A stretch of 64,000 bases of DNA from Mesorhizobium sp. M9A.F.Ca.ET.002.03.1.2 (GTDB lineage Bacteria; Pseudomonadota; Alphaproteobacteria; Rhizobiales; Rhizobiaceae): NCBI RefSeq assembly GCF_003952365.1, contig NZ_CP034443.1, positions 1,295,001 to 1,359,000 on the forward strand, read 5' to 3'. The first letter of the stretch is position 1. Every line of letters starts with the position of its first letter. Below, in pieces: positions 1-11,565 of this stretch. A program made the position numbers and the translations under genes. The notes under the pieces were generated by a model, which saw only the letters and a list, made by a program, of their open reading frames with translations, was not told where the DNA came from and did not search any database.

Positions 1-41
1 ATCTCCGGATAGAGCGTCAGCACCGAGGCGGAAAAACTCAC
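1..41 (-). CDS. trmD: trmD 5' fragment, tRNA (guanine37-N1)-methyltransferase (partial)
   Basis: Only the first 13 codons lie in the window; the gene continues past the left edge. Reading leftward, a GTG at 41-39 overlaps the TGA of rimM (GTGA overlap) and encodes MSFSASVLTLYPE, the usual TrmD N-terminus. TrmD methylates N1 of G37 in tRNAs and normally follows rimM directly, so context and sequence agree. The GTG start with a 4-base overlap implies translational coupling to rimM. Confidence 0.8.
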   Translation of the reverse strand, partial: MSFSASVLTLYPE

Positions 42-637
42 CGGTTGCCCCCGGCGTCCTTTGGCCCGCGCGGTCTGCCCTTCGGGTCGAAGCCATCGCG
101 GCCGGGAGCCTCGCTGTCCTCGTCGTCGATCAAGCCCGCCGCCGCCGGATCGACGCGGAGGAAGCCTTCGGCAATCGATACGTCAGGCACGGCGGCTTGC
201 GTGAACGGGATCAGCACGCCTTTGCGCTCGCCAAGCGTCACGTCGAGGATGTCGCCGCCGCCGAAATTATGCACGGCGACGACCTTGCCGATATCGGCAC
301 CGGTGTCGTCCCGGACCGCCAGCCCGACGAGATCGGCATGGTAGAATTCATCCTCTTCGCCATCGTCCGGAAGCGTCGAGCGGTCGACGAACAATTCCGT
401 GCCGGCGAGCGCCTCGGCGGCGTTGCGGTCGCTGATGCCCTTGAAGCGCACCACGACGACGGTGTTGGCCGGCCTGATGTCGACGATCTGGAAAGCGCGG
501 CCATCCCTGGCGTAGAGCGGCCCGTAGTCGGCCAGCGCCAGGGGATCGCCGGTGAAGGTTTTCACGCGCAATTCGCCCTTGATGCCGTGGGCGGCGCCGA
601 TCACGGCCATCTGGACGGGGTTTTGCGGTTTGGTCAT
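38..637 (-). CDS. rimM: Ribosome maturation factor RimM
   Basis: RimM assists late assembly of the 30S head around protein S19 and 16S helices 31-33. The 199-residue product has the N-terminal RimM beta-barrel (AVIGAAHGIKGELRV near residues 11-25) and a C-terminal PRC-barrel (EFYHADLVGL near 97, then GVLIPF). The last 30 residues form a charged, Gly/Pro-rich tail (GRDGFDPKGRPRGPKD) beyond the usual core, common in rhizobial homologues. It overlaps trmD by four bases. rpsP, normally the gene just upstream, is not here: the next gene is divergent xerC, and rpsP lies 57 kb away. Confidence 0.95.
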   Translation of the reverse strand: MTKPQNPVQMAVIGAAHGIKGELRVKTFTGDPLALADYGPLYARDGRAFQIVDIRPANTVVVVRFKGISDRNAAEALAGTELFVDRSTLPDDGEEDEFYHADLVGLAVRDDTGADIGKVVAVHNFGGGDILDVTLGERKGVLIPFTQAAVPDVSIAEGFLRVDPAAAGLIDDEDSEAPGRDGFDPKGRPRGPKDAGGNR

Positions 638-768
638 CGGTGGAAAAATCCTTTGCCTTGCTCTAGCTCCACCCGCTTGTCATTTCAATGACGCGCTCTT
701 CACCGCTTCCTAACCCGGCTGCCCGAAGATGACCCGGAATAGGAAGAACGGAATACCGGAAGAGCCCA

Positions 769-1707
<939 letters not shown>

Positions 1708-1830
1708 CCGGCCGCATCATCCCGAGGCTGCGGACATTCGGACGGGGTCATGCGCAATGAAGCCTCATCCGAGACAATTTTGCCGCACCGGTTAACCGTT
1801 TTGCCGTCCTTTGTATCTAGAAAGCGAGCC

Positions 1831-2898
1831 ATGAAACGCGTCATCACCATCGCCGACCGCGCGGCCCTTGCGTCGCTGAAGCTGCTCGTGGCGCTCAACG
1901 TCCTGTTTTTTCTCTCTTTCCTCATCATCGCGCTGCTCGCCGCCGGCAAGGCGCGCGCCGAAATCCCGGACTGTGCCGGCACCGACATGCTGTCGGCCTT
2001 GCAGAAGAACGACCCAGCGGCTTATCGCAAGATCGAGACCGAAGCGGCTGCGACACCGAACGGCAAAGGCCTGTTGTGGAAACTGGAAAAGGCTGGTGAA
2101 AGACCATCCTTCCTGTTCGGCACCATGCACATGACCGACCCGCGCGTGACCACGCTGCCGCCCGCCGCGCAAAGGGCCTTTGACGCTGCCGACACCGTCG
2201 TCATCGAGACCACGGAAGTGCTCGATCAGCAGAAGATGATGGCGGCGCTTTTCAAAGAGCCGGAGCTGATGATGTTCACCGACAGCACGACGCTGTCCTC
2301 GCTGCTGTCGCCGGCCGACGCGGCGGTGGTGAACAAGGCGCTCGACGCGCGCGGCATCCCGCTGGCGAGCGTTGCCAAGATGAAGCCGTGGATGCTGTCG
2401 GCCATGGTGGCGCTCCCGGCTTGCGAACTGGCCCGGAGGGCCGGCGGCGCGCCAGTGCTCGACATCAAGCTCGCGGAGGACGCCAAGGCCTCAGGCAAGG
2501 TTGTCGAGGGGTTGGAGACCATCGCCGACCAGCTTCGCGCCATGGCCTCGCTGCCGCTCGCCTTTCACATGAAGGGTCTCGTCGACACACTGAAGCTCGG
2601 CGACAGGATGAACGACGTCAACGAAACCATGATCGTGCTTTATCAGCGCGGCGACACCGGCATGCTCTGGCCGCTGTTCCGTGCCGCCCTTCCAGGCGAG
2701 GAAGACGATCCGGCGGACTATGCCGCCTTCGAGGAAACCATGATCACCAGCCGCAACAAGGTGATGGTGGATCATGCCGGGCCGATCCTCGCCAAGGGCA
2801 ACGCGTTCATGGCGGTAGGCGCCCTGCACCTTCTGGGTGCGGAAGGCCTGGTCGAGGATTTCCGCAAGGCCGGCTACACCGTCACTGCCGTCGACTGA
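1831..2898 (+). CDS. TraB/GumN family protein, membrane-anchored or secreted
   Basis: A 355-residue TraB/GumN (ChaN-like fold) protein. The reading frame is open from 1750, but ATG 1831 is preferred because it is followed at once by a basic segment, a hydrophobic stretch (about 18-38) and an Ala-x-Ala cleavage site (GKARA before EIPDC). The family signature GTMHMTDPR, then a Thr/Glu-rich strand (VVIETTEV), is clear, and a second family motif occurs near the end (GNAFMAVGALHLLG). Relatives are proposed metalloproteases or proteins of unknown function; catalysis here is not proven. Monocistronic; xerC ends 123 bp upstream. Confidence 0.85.
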   Translation: MKRVITIADRAALASLKLLVALNVLFFLSFLIIALLAAGKARAEIPDCAGTDMLSALQKNDPAAYRKIETEAAATPNGKGLLWKLEKAGERPSFLFGTMHMTDPRVTTLPPAAQRAFDAADTVVIETTEVLDQQKMMAALFKEPELMMFTDSTTLSSLLSPADAAVVNKALDARGIPLASVAKMKPWMLSAMVALPACELARRAGGAPVLDIKLAEDAKASGKVVEGLETIADQLRAMASLPLAFHMKGLVDTLKLGDRMNDVNETMIVLYQRGDTGMLWPLFRAALPGEEDDPADYAAFEETMITSRNKVMVDHAGPILAKGNAFMAVGALHLLGAEGLVEDFRKAGYTVTAVD

Positions 2899-3179
2899 GT
2901 TGCACGGTTGAGTTGCGAGCCCTACAAGGAGGTGTGATTCCGGTCGATGCCGTCCCGAATCACGGCGCGAGGGCAGCGGCCTCGTCGCGATGCAGGAAGA
3001 TCGAAAAGGCTATTTTGGCTCGTTCGCTGCCAGGTTTGCGAGGAAAATGCGTGCAAACAAACGATCCCAGCCGCGAATTGCCCTGTTTTCGGCGTTTTCG
3101 ATCCCTAACGTGAAACCTGTTCAACGATTGCGCGTTGATTGGTGTTGATTGATACTTTTCATCCACGGAGGACACTTTT

Positions 3180-3554
3180 ATGGCGAATCCAAACGACCCG
3201 TTCACCACTCCGACACCCCCTCCCAAGTCGGGTGGCGGCGGCAGCGGCTGGCTGATTGCCCTGGTTGTCGTTATCCTGGCCATTGTCGCTTACTATATTT
3301 TTGGCAGAAGCGGTGAAGCGCCTGCGCCTGCCGAACCGCCGGCCGCCAGCACACCGGCCCCGGCGCCCGCTGAACCGGCGCCTGCACCGGCCCCGGCAGA
3401 GCCTGCGCCAGCCCCGGCACCTGCAGAGCCCGCGCCTGCGCCTGCCGAACCTGCTCCGGCACCCGCACCGGCAGAGCCTGCCCCGGCACCTGCAGAGCCG
3501 GCGCCTGCACCAGCGCCCACAGAACCAGCACCCGCACCAGCCCCGGCGCAGTGA
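3180..3554 (+). CDS. Small membrane protein with Pro/Ala-rich repeat tail
   Basis: A 124-residue protein with a short polar N-terminus ending in SGGGGSG, one transmembrane helix (about 22-41, WLIALVVVILAIVAYYIF), and a tail made almost only of Pro, Ala and Glu with repeats of PAPAPAEP. The tail should be extended and periplasmic. A good Shine-Dalgarno (GGAGGA) sits 9 bp before the ATG. The function is unknown; by analogy with TonB-like Pro-rich arms it could span periplasm or bind cell wall, but no TonB C-terminal domain is present. A terminator follows. Confidence 0.75.
   Translation: MANPNDPFTTPTPPPKSGGGGSGWLIALVVVILAIVAYYIFGRSGEAPAPAEPPAASTPAPAPAEPAPAPAPAEPAPAPAPAEPAPAPAEPAPAPAPAEPAPAPAEPAPAPAPTEPAPAPAPAQ
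3360..3550 (+). repeat. Low-complexity tandem coding repeat (Pro-Ala-Glu)
   Basis: GC-rich DNA with degenerate units of about 21-33 bp encoding PAPAPAEP. The units are imperfect and contiguous with no spacers, so this is a coding microsatellite-like repeat and prone to length variation. Confidence 0.8.
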
Positions 3555-3578
3555 TCGGCTGCTGATTTCAAAATACGA

Positions 3579-3605
3579 ACGGCCCGCTGAAGAGCGGGCC
3601 GTTTG
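3579..3605. terminator. Bidirectional terminator between the Pro/Ala-rich gene and lpdA
   Basis: Perfect 10-bp inverted repeat ACGGCCCGCT / AGCGGGCCGT with a GAAG loop, followed by a short T-rich run on the plus strand. It lies between two convergent genes and can serve both. Confidence 0.8.
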
Positions 3606-3632
3606 CTTTAAGGTCTGCGATATGCCGCTGAA

Positions 3633-5039
<1,407 letters not shown>

Positions 5040-5079
5040 GATACTGTCCTTCTGGTCTGGCACTCAGCCTTGGCTGGCA

Positions 5080-5835
5080 TTAGCGGCCGCCGCCCACTTT
5101 CAAATTCGCGCCTGTCGTATAGGACGCCTCGTCCGACAGGAGCCAGAGAATTGCCGCGGCGATTTCTTCGGTGGTCCCCGCCCTTTGCAGGGGCACGAGG
5201 TGACGCATCCTCTCGACGCGATCCGGTTGCCCGCCGGAAGCATGAATTTCGGTGTCGATGATGCCTGGACTGACCGCGTTGACGCGAATGCCTTCGCCGG
5301 CCACTTCGCGCGCCAGGCCAATAGTGAAGGAATCGATCGCGCCCTTCGAAGCGGCGTAGTCGACATACTCGCCCGATCCGCCAATGCTTGCAGCAATCGA
5401 GGAGATATTCACGATGGCGCCGCCCTTGCCGCCATGGCTGGTCGACATGCGTTTCACTGCTTCGCGGGCACACAGCATGGAGCCAATGACATTAATGCGC
5501 ATCATGCGCTCCAGCCTTGCTCCGCTCATTTCGTCGACACGCGCCCTCTGGTCGACGACGCCAGCGTTGTTGACGAGCGCATCGAGCGGGCCGAAGGCAC
5601 GATCGATCCTCTCGAACATCGTCTGAATATCGGCCTCGCTGCCGACGTCGCCCTTGATGGCCAGCGCTTCGCCGCCATCCTGCTCGATCGCCTCGACAAG
5701 CGCCGTGGCAGCAGCCTCATTCGAGGCATAGTTGATCGCGACACGGTATCCGGCCCTGGCGGCAAGCCTGGACGTGGCGGCGCCGATGCCGCGGCTGCCG
5801 CCGGTCACCAGCAGCACTTTTCTGGGCGGGCTCAT
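5080..5835 (-). CDS. SDR family NAD(P)-dependent oxidoreductase
   Basis: A 251-residue classical short-chain dehydrogenase with the nucleotide motif TGGSRGIG (about 11-18), NNAG, catalytic Ser (NISS) and the YxxxK pair (YAASK). The C-terminal motif NAVSPGIIDTEIH is typical of FabG-like family members. The substrate cannot be told. Start ATG 5835 overlaps the stop of the upstream secreted-protein gene by 4 bases (ATGA), showing co-translation. It lies between odhB and lpdA, forming a three-gene accessory insert with the next two genes. Confidence 0.88.
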   Translation of the reverse strand: MSPPRKVLLVTGGSRGIGAATSRLAARAGYRVAINYASNEAAATALVEAIEQDGGEALAIKGDVGSEADIQTMFERIDRAFGPLDALVNNAGVVDQRARVDEMSGARLERMMRINVIGSMLCAREAVKRMSTSHGGKGGAIVNISSIAASIGGSGEYVDYAASKGAIDSFTIGLAREVAGEGIRVNAVSPGIIDTEIHASGGQPDRVERMRHLVPLQRAGTTEEIAAAILWLLSDEASYTTGANLKVGGGR

Positions 5836-6341
5836 TCCTGGCAACCCTTCAACGAAAAAACATCCCAGGGCACTTTCGAAAACCCGTTGGCGCCATAGGC
5901 GGCCGACATTTCGAGCGACGGCCCGAGGTCGGGAAAGATCAGGCTCTTCGGCGCATCGACGCCCTCGGCCGGCAACAATGCGATGTTGCCCTGGTCGTCG
6001 GAACTGTAGATGACACCCTCCCACACCGTGCAGGCGGCGAGTTCGTCGCCGGTGACGTCGCCGGTCGGGCATTTGTACATCAGCGAACCGTGCGGCCGCG
6101 CCACCCCTTCCGTCCACATGACGATGCCGTCGAGCACGACACCCTTGTCGAGCATCATCTTGAACGTGTTGGTGACGACAGCCGATTCCATGGTCGGCCT
6201 GAAATCGATCTCGGCCGCGCTTTCGGCATCGCCATAGACGGCAAGCTCGAGCGGGCAGGCGGCGAGCGCGGCGGAGCTAGTCGCGAGGAAAGCCAGCAAC
6301 CCAACCATATGTCTGATCAAGGGTGAGGTGATGTTTACCAT
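5832..6341 (-). CDS. Secreted protein of unknown function
   Basis: A 169-residue protein with a signal peptide (hydrophobic core about 12-24, cleavage after SAALA, then ACPLEL). The mature part has Cys residues (CPLEL, CPTGD, AACTVW, KGCQE) that could form two disulfides. No family was recognised. It is tightly packed: its start meets the DUF4241 stop and its end overlaps the SDR start, so the three are probably one translational unit. Confidence 0.7.
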   Translation of the reverse strand: MVNITSPLIRHMVGLLAFLATSSAALAACPLELAVYGDAESAAEIDFRPTMESAVVTNTFKMMLDKGVVLDGIVMWTEGVARPHGSLMYKCPTGDVTGDELAACTVWEGVIYSSDDQGNIALLPAEGVDAPKSLIFPDLGPSLEMSAAYGANGFSKVPWDVFSLKGCQE

Positions 6342-6949
6342 CAGTTGGCCTGGTTGCTTTCGCGGCCATCCGCGTTTTCGAGCACTTCGAAGTCGGTCAT
6401 CAAGAGCAGTGGCTCGCCGGCTGCGTCCAATCCCCAGAAAGAGCGGTAAGCGCCATCGCCGAAGCCAGTGTCGAACATGGCGACGTTGAGCGGATTCCCG
6501 TCAATCGGATTATCCATGCCAAACCCGTCGATAGACCAAGCAACGTCAGCAAGATAGCCGTCGAGTTCTTCCTGGTCGGTCATGAGTGCCAAGACCGACT
6601 TGTCCATGAACGTTGCAACCGCGTTATCAACGATGAATTCAAAAAATTGAGACTTATAGGCCTGTGGGCGGTCGCGATCGAAGGTGGCCAACTCCCAGTG
6701 TACCGGCAAGCCGGGACTGAACCGCAGGACCGCCGCGGCAATGCGGCCCTGAGCCTGAAGCAGCATGAGCGGATAGCGTCCCGGCTTCACCTTGCGGCTG
6801 AACGCAGGCCGTCCTAGCCCGGTAATGAGTGGATCGCATGCGACGATTTCGCCCGTCGGCAGCTCAAGGTCACCGATCGTGGTGACGGTGATCTCCCGTT
6901 CCTCCATCTCGGCATCGCTGAGAGCGAAGACGCCGAGATTGCTGCTCAT
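6341..6949 (-). CDS. DUF4241 domain-containing protein
   Basis: A 202-residue protein matching my memory of DUF4241: PTGEIVACDPLI, then PGRYPLML, and near the end FWGLDAAGEPLLLMTDFEVL. The function of the family is unknown. I chose ATG 6949, which has a good Shine-Dalgarno (AGAGGA). The frame is open up to a GTG at 7069, only 16 bases after odhB, and would add 40 basic residues unlike the domain; that longer form is possible if translation is coupled to odhB. It is cotranscribed with the secreted protein. Confidence 0.72.
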   Translation of the reverse strand: MSSNLGVFALSDAEMEEREITVTTIGDLELPTGEIVACDPLITGLGRPAFSRKVKPGRYPLMLLQAQGRIAAAVLRFSPGLPVHWELATFDRDRPQAYKSQFFEFIVDNAVATFMDKSVLALMTDQEELDGYLADVAWSIDGFGMDNPIDGNPLNVAMFDTGFGDGAYRSFWGLDAAGEPLLLMTDFEVLENADGRESNQAN

Positions 6950-7085
6950 TGAATCCTCTTCGGTCGGAGTCGCCAGACGAGAGATGGCGGTGGAGGTAGA
7001 GGATCGAAAAATCCGAAGCACGCGACCAGCCACCCGCCCGAGCCCGAACCTTTCCAGCCAGCCGCTCACGACGCGACCGGCCCGA

Positions 7086-8390
7086 TCACAGATCGAGCAC
7101 CAGCCGCTCCGGATCCTCCAGGCTTTCCTTGACCCGCACCAGGAAGGTCACCGCTTCCTTGCCGTCGACGATGCGATGATCGTAGGAGAGCGCCAGATAC
7201 ATCATCGGCCTGATCACGATCTGGCCGCCGACCACCATCGGCCGCTCTTGGATCTTGTGCATGCCCAGAATGCCCGACTGCGGCGCGTTGAGGATCGGCG
7301 TCGACATCAGCGACCCGTAAACGCCGCCGTTAGAAATCGTAAACGTGCCTCCTTGCATATCCGCCACCGACAGCTTGCCGTCACGTGCCGCAAGACCCAG
7401 CCTGCCGATTTCCTTCTCGATCTCGGCGATCGACATCTGGTCGGCGTCGCGCACCACCGGCACGACGAGCCCCTTTTCGGTGCCGACGGCGACGCCGATA
7501 TGGGCGTAGTTCTTGAAGATGATGTCGGTGCCGTCGATCTCTGCATTGACGGAAGGAATCTCCTTCAGCGCATGGGTGACGGCCTTGGTGAAGAAGCCCA
7601 TGAAGCCCAGCTTCACGCCGTGCTTCTTCTCGAACACATCCTTGTATTTGGTCCGGAGCGCCATCACCGCGCTCATGTCCACCTCGTTGAAGGTGGTCAG
7701 CATGGCGGCGGTCGACTGCGCTTCCTTGAGGCGGCGCGCGATGGTCTGCCGCAGCTTGGTCATGCGCACGCGTTCTTCGCGCGACAAGTCATCGGCCGAG
7801 GACGGCGCGCGGGCAGCGACCGGGGCTGCCTTCGGCGTCTCGGCCGGCTGCGACGGCGCGCCCCTGGCGATCGCGTCGAGCACGTCGCCCTTCAGCACCT
7901 GGCCGCGTTTGCCGGAACCCGAGATCTGGTCGACCGCGAGATTGCTCTCGGCCAGCAGCTTCGCCGCTGCCGGCGCTGGCGGCATCGCGCGCGCCTCGAT
8001 CGGCCCGGCGTCGCCGGCGATCCTGGCGGTCTCGGCCGCGGCTTGCCTGACGGTCGATGCGGCGGTCGGCGCCGAGGCCTGCGACACCGCGTCCTGCTTC
8101 GGTTCGGAAGGCGGCGCCTTCGCAGGTTCAGGTGCCGCCGCTTTTGCCCCGCCGCCCGCCGCAATCATGCCGAGCAAAGCGCCGACCTCGACCGTTTCAC
8201 CTTCCCCAGCTGCGATCTCGCTGAGCGTTCCTGCGGCCGCGGCCGGCACTTCCACAGTCACCTTGTCGGTTTCGAGCTCGACCAGCGGCTCGTCGGTGGC
8301 GATCGCGTCGCCGACCTTCTTGAACCATTTGCCGATGGTCGCCTCGGTGACGGATTCGCCAAGAGTGGGGACGCGGATTTCGGTAGCCAT
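7086..8390 (-). CDS. odhB: 2-oxoglutarate dehydrogenase E2, dihydrolipoyl succinyltransferase
   Basis: E2 core of the 2-oxoglutarate dehydrogenase complex: carries succinyl on lipoate and transfers it to CoA. The 434 residues contain one N-terminal lipoyl domain (lipoyl-Lys K43 in ETDKVTVEV), an Ala/Pro linker, a peripheral subunit-binding domain ([19 protein letters not shown], about 135-165), a second Ala/Pro linker and the C-terminal catalytic domain with SYDHRIVDG. Start ATG 8390 begins the conserved [13 protein letters not shown]; the frame is open upstream but overlaps odhA. Located 50 bp after odhA. Confidence 0.96.
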   Translation of the reverse strand: MATEIRVPTLGESVTEATIGKWFKKVGDAIATDEPLVELETDKVTVEVPAAAAGTLSEIAAGEGETVEVGALLGMIAAGGGAKAAAPEPAKAPPSEPKQDAVSQASAPTAASTVRQAAAETARIAGDAGPIEARAMPPAPAAAKLLAESNLAVDQISGSGKRGQVLKGDVLDAIARGAPSQPAETPKAAPVAARAPSSADDLSREERVRMTKLRQTIARRLKEAQSTAAMLTTFNEVDMSAVMALRTKYKDVFEKKHGVKLGFMGFFTKAVTHALKEIPSVNAEIDGTDIIFKNYAHIGVAVGTEKGLVVPVVRDADQMSIAEIEKEIGRLGLAARDGKLSVADMQGGTFTISNGGVYGSLMSTPILNAPQSGILGMHKIQERPMVVGGQIVIRPMMYLALSYDHRIVDGKEAVTFLVRVKESLEDPERLVLDL

Positions 8391-8440
8391 TGTGCCTGTC
8401 CGTTTTTCTGTCGGTTCTGTTCTATTTGCCGAGCTCTGTT

Positions 8441-11428
8441 CTATTCGCCGAGCGCGTCTTCGAGCAAGGCGGCAAGCTGGGCGAGATGCTTCGACATCAA
8501 TCCGGTTGCCGGCGAGGCGGCTGCCGGCCGGCCGGTATAGCGCACCCGCTGATGCTTGGCGTCGATATGCGCCAGCACCCATTCCAGATACGGATCGATG
8601 AACGACCAGGCGCCCATGTTCTTGGGCTCCTCCTGGCACCACACCATTTCCGCGTTGCGGAAGCGTGACAGCTCGTTGATCAGCGCCTTTGCCGGGAACG
8701 GATAGAGCTGTTCGACGCGCAGCAGATAGATGTCGTTGATGCCGCGCTTCTCGCGCTCCTCGTAGAGGTCGTAATAGACCTTGCCCGAGCAGAGCACGAC
8801 TCGGCGGATCTTCGAATCCTTGGTGAGCTTGATCGCCTGGCCGGGGAGCTGCTGGGCATCGTCCCACAACAGCCGGTGGAACGCGCTTTCGCCCGACATT
8901 TCCGGCAGCGTCGACACCGCCCGCTTGTGACGCAGCAGCGACTTCGGCGTCATCAGGATCAGCGGCTTGCGGAAATCCCGCTTCAGCTGCCGGCGCAAGA
9001 TGTGGAAGTAGTTAGCCGGCGTTGTGCAATAGGCCACCTGCATGTTGTCTTCGGCGCATAGCTGCAGGAAGCGCTCCAGCCTCGCCGACGAGTGCTCCGG
9101 CCCCTGGCCCTCATAGCCATGCGGCAACAGGCAGACGAGGCCCGACATCCTGAGCCACTTGCGCTCGCCCGACGAGATGAACTGGTCGAACACCACCTGG
9201 GCGCCGTTAGCGAAATCGCCGAACTGCGCCTCCCAGAGCGTCAGCGCTTTCGGCTCAGCCAGGCTGTAGCCATATTCGAAGCCGAGCACGGCCTCTTCCG
9301 ACAGCATCGAGTTGATGACCTCGAAGCCGGCCTGCGCCGCCGACAGATTGTTGAGCGGGATGTAGCGTGTTTCGTCGCGCTGGTCGTAAAGCACGGAGTG
9401 ACGTTGCGAAAACGTGCCGCGCTCCGAATCCTGCCCGGACAGCCGGACCGGATTGCCGTCGAGCAGAATGGCGCCGAAGGCCAGCGCCTCGGCCGTCGAC
9501 CAGTCGATGCCTTCGCCTGACTCGATCGCCTGGCGGCGGTTCTCGAGAAACCGCAGGATCGTCTTGTGCGCCGCGAAATCCTTCGGCACCTCGGTCAGCT
9601 TCTTGCCGATCTCCTTCAGCGTCTTGACCGGCACGGCGGTCTTGCCGCGCCGCTGTTCGTCCTGGTTGTCCGCCGTGCGCAGGCCCGACCAGGCGCCGTC
9701 CAGCCAGTCGGCCTTGTTGGGCTTGTAGTGCTGGCCAACCTCAAATTCCTGCTCGAGATGCGCCCGCCAGTCGGCCTTGAGCTTGTCGAATTCGGCTTGG
9801 GCGATGTGGCCCTCGGCGATCAGCCGGTCGGCATAGATCTGCACCGTCGTCTTGTGGCGGCGGATGCTGCTGTACATGATCGGCTGGGTAAAGGCCGGCT
9901 CGTCGCCCTCATTGTGGCCGAAGCGGCGGTAGCAGAACATGTCCACCACCACCGGCTTGTGGAACCTCATGCGGAATTCGATCGCCACCTTGGCGGCATG
10001 GACCACGGCTTCCGGATCGTCGCCATTGACGTGGAAGATCGGCGCCTCGATCATCTTGGCCACATCCGACGGATAGGGCGACGAGCGCGAGAAGCGCGGA
10101 TTGGTGGTGAAGCCTATCTGGTTGTTGATAATGAAATGCAGCGTGCCGGCGACGCGGTGGCCGCGCAGGCCCGACAGGCCGAGGATTTCGGCAATCACGC
10201 CCTGGCCGGCAAAGGCGGCGTCGCCATGCAGGAGCAGCGGCAGCACCTTGGCGCGCTCTTCCAGCGGCACGATCTCCTCGCGGCTGCGGCCGAACAGAGA
10301 GTCCTGCTTGGCCCGCGCCTTGCCCATCACCACCGGATCGACGATTTCCAGATGCGAGGGATTGGCGGTCAGCGACAGATGCACCTTGTTGCCGTCGAAC
10401 TCGCGGTCCGACGAAGCCCCGAGATGGTACTTCACGTCGCCCGAGCCCTCGACCTCGTCGGGTGCGGCCGAGCCGCCCTTGAATTCGTGGAAGATGGCGC
10501 GGTGCGGCTTGGCCATCACCTGGGAGAGAACGTTCAGCCGGCCGCGATGCGCCATGCCGAGCACGATCTCCTTCATGCCGAGCTGGCCGCCGCGCTTGAC
10601 GATCTGCTCCAGCGCCGGGATCAGCGCCTCTGCGCCGTCGAGGCCGAAGCGCTTGGTGCCCTTGTATTTGACGTCGATGAACTGCTCGAAGCCTTCGGCC
10701 TCGACCAACTTCTGCAGGATCGCCTTCTTGCCGGGGGCGGTGAAGGTGATCTCCTTGTCGGCCCCCTCGATGCGCGCCTGGATCCAGGCCTTCTCCTCGG
10801 GGTCGGAAATATGCATGAACTCGACGCCGAGCGTCGAACAATAGGTGCGGGTCAATATATCGAGCATCTGCCGGATGGTGCCGAATTCGAGCCCGAGCAC
10901 ATTGTCGAGGAAGATCGGGCGGTCGTAGTCGGCGGCGGTAAAGCCGTAATTTTCCGGCGACAGCTCGTTGTAGTCCTCGAGCGGCTTGGCGATGCCGAGC
11001 GGGTCGAGATTGGCATGCAGATGGCCGCGCATGCGGTAGGCGCGGATCATCATGATGGCGCGGACCGAATCGCGCGTCGCCTGGTGCACGTCGGCGTCGG
11101 AAAGGGCGATGCCGTTGACGACCGCTCTGTCCTTGACCTTTTTCTCGACGTGCTTTTCGACGATGCCCCAATCGCCGTCGAGCGCCGACACCAGTTCGCC
11201 ATTGGCCTGCAGCGGCCAGGACGGCCTCGCCCATGAGGCGCCCGTGGCATTCTTGCGGACATCGCCGGCGTCGTCTTTCAGCGCCGCGAAGAAATCCTGC
11301 CATTCGGGGTCGACCGAAGAGGGATCGTCCTCATAGGCTGCATAGAGCGCATCGATATAATCGGCATTGCCGCCATAGAGGAAAGAGGTAAGCGAAAACT
11401 GGTCGTTGGCCTGATCTTGTCTTGCCAT
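8441..11428 (-). CDS. odhA: 2-oxoglutarate dehydrogenase E1 component
   Basis: Thiamine-diphosphate enzyme that decarboxylates 2-oxoglutarate and succinylates E2 lipoate, a control point between TCA flux and nitrogen metabolism. The 995-residue product is full length. It starts with the E1o N-terminal segment ([14 protein letters not shown]), has [15 protein letters not shown], the ThDP/Mg motif ([11 protein letters not shown] ... NNQIGFTT) and the C-terminal transketolase-like part ([27 protein letters not shown]). Expressed with odhB just downstream. Confidence 0.97.
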   Translation of the reverse strand: MARQDQANDQFSLTSFLYGGNADYIDALYAAYEDDPSSVDPEWQDFFAALKDDAGDVRKNATGASWARPSWPLQANGELVSALDGDWGIVEKHVEKKVKDRAVVNGIALSDADVHQATRDSVRAIMMIRAYRMRGHLHANLDPLGIAKPLEDYNELSPENYGFTAADYDRPIFLDNVLGLEFGTIRQMLDILTRTYCSTLGVEFMHISDPEEKAWIQARIEGADKEITFTAPGKKAILQKLVEAEGFEQFIDVKYKGTKRFGLDGAEALIPALEQIVKRGGQLGMKEIVLGMAHRGRLNVLSQVMAKPHRAIFHEFKGGSAAPDEVEGSGDVKYHLGASSDREFDGNKVHLSLTANPSHLEIVDPVVMGKARAKQDSLFGRSREEIVPLEERAKVLPLLLHGDAAFAGQGVIAEILGLSGLRGHRVAGTLHFIINNQIGFTTNPRFSRSSPYPSDVAKMIEAPIFHVNGDDPEAVVHAAKVAIEFRMRFHKPVVVDMFCYRRFGHNEGDEPAFTQPIMYSSIRRHKTTVQIYADRLIAEGHIAQAEFDKLKADWRAHLEQEFEVGQHYKPNKADWLDGAWSGLRTADNQDEQRRGKTAVPVKTLKEIGKKLTEVPKDFAAHKTILRFLENRRQAIESGEGIDWSTAEALAFGAILLDGNPVRLSGQDSERGTFSQRHSVLYDQRDETRYIPLNNLSAAQAGFEVINSMLSEEAVLGFEYGYSLAEPKALTLWEAQFGDFANGAQVVFDQFISSGERKWLRMSGLVCLLPHGYEGQGPEHSSARLERFLQLCAEDNMQVAYCTTPANYFHILRRQLKRDFRKPLILMTPKSLLRHKRAVSTLPEMSGESAFHRLLWDDAQQLPGQAIKLTKDSKIRRVVLCSGKVYYDLYEEREKRGINDIYLLRVEQLYPFPAKALINELSRFRNAEMVWCQEEPKNMGAWSFIDPYLEWVLAHIDAKHQRVRYTGRPAAASPATGLMSKHLAQLAALLEDALGE

Positions 11429-11463
11429 TTTTTCCGCGGAGCGCCTGCTCCGTCTCCTTTTCT

Positions 11464-11562
11464 GGAGGGGAGTAGGGCAGTAAGGGAGTAGGGGAATAGG
11501 GCATTTTGGTGCCCTCGATGATTCCCTACTGCCTTACTCCCCTACTGCCCTACTCCCTTACA
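11464..11562. repeat. G-tract hairpin repeat between sucD and odhA
   Basis: The left arm (11467-11501) has five G-runs of 3-4 bases separated by 4-6 bases. The right arm (11525-11559) is its reverse complement with about five mismatches, most of them G-U compatible, giving a stem of about 35 bp with a loop of about 23 bases. Each arm by itself fits a G-quadruplex pattern, on opposite strands. A related copy lies at 33750-33804. It sits between two genes of the same operon, so it may act as an RNA-stability or attenuation element. Confidence 0.8.
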
Positions 11563-11565
11563 AAC

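Noticed and set aside
3330..3550. Possible CRISPR-like array
   Set aside because: Repeat units are contiguous, imperfect and coding (Pro-Ala-Glu); there are no unique spacers.
8391..8867. N-terminal extension of OdhB
   Set aside because: The frame is open but overlaps odhA; the conserved OdhB start [13 protein letters not shown] is at 8390.
9566..11236. A 556-codon plus-strand frame opposite odhA
   Set aside because: Shadow of odhA; no ribosome binding site, no domain.
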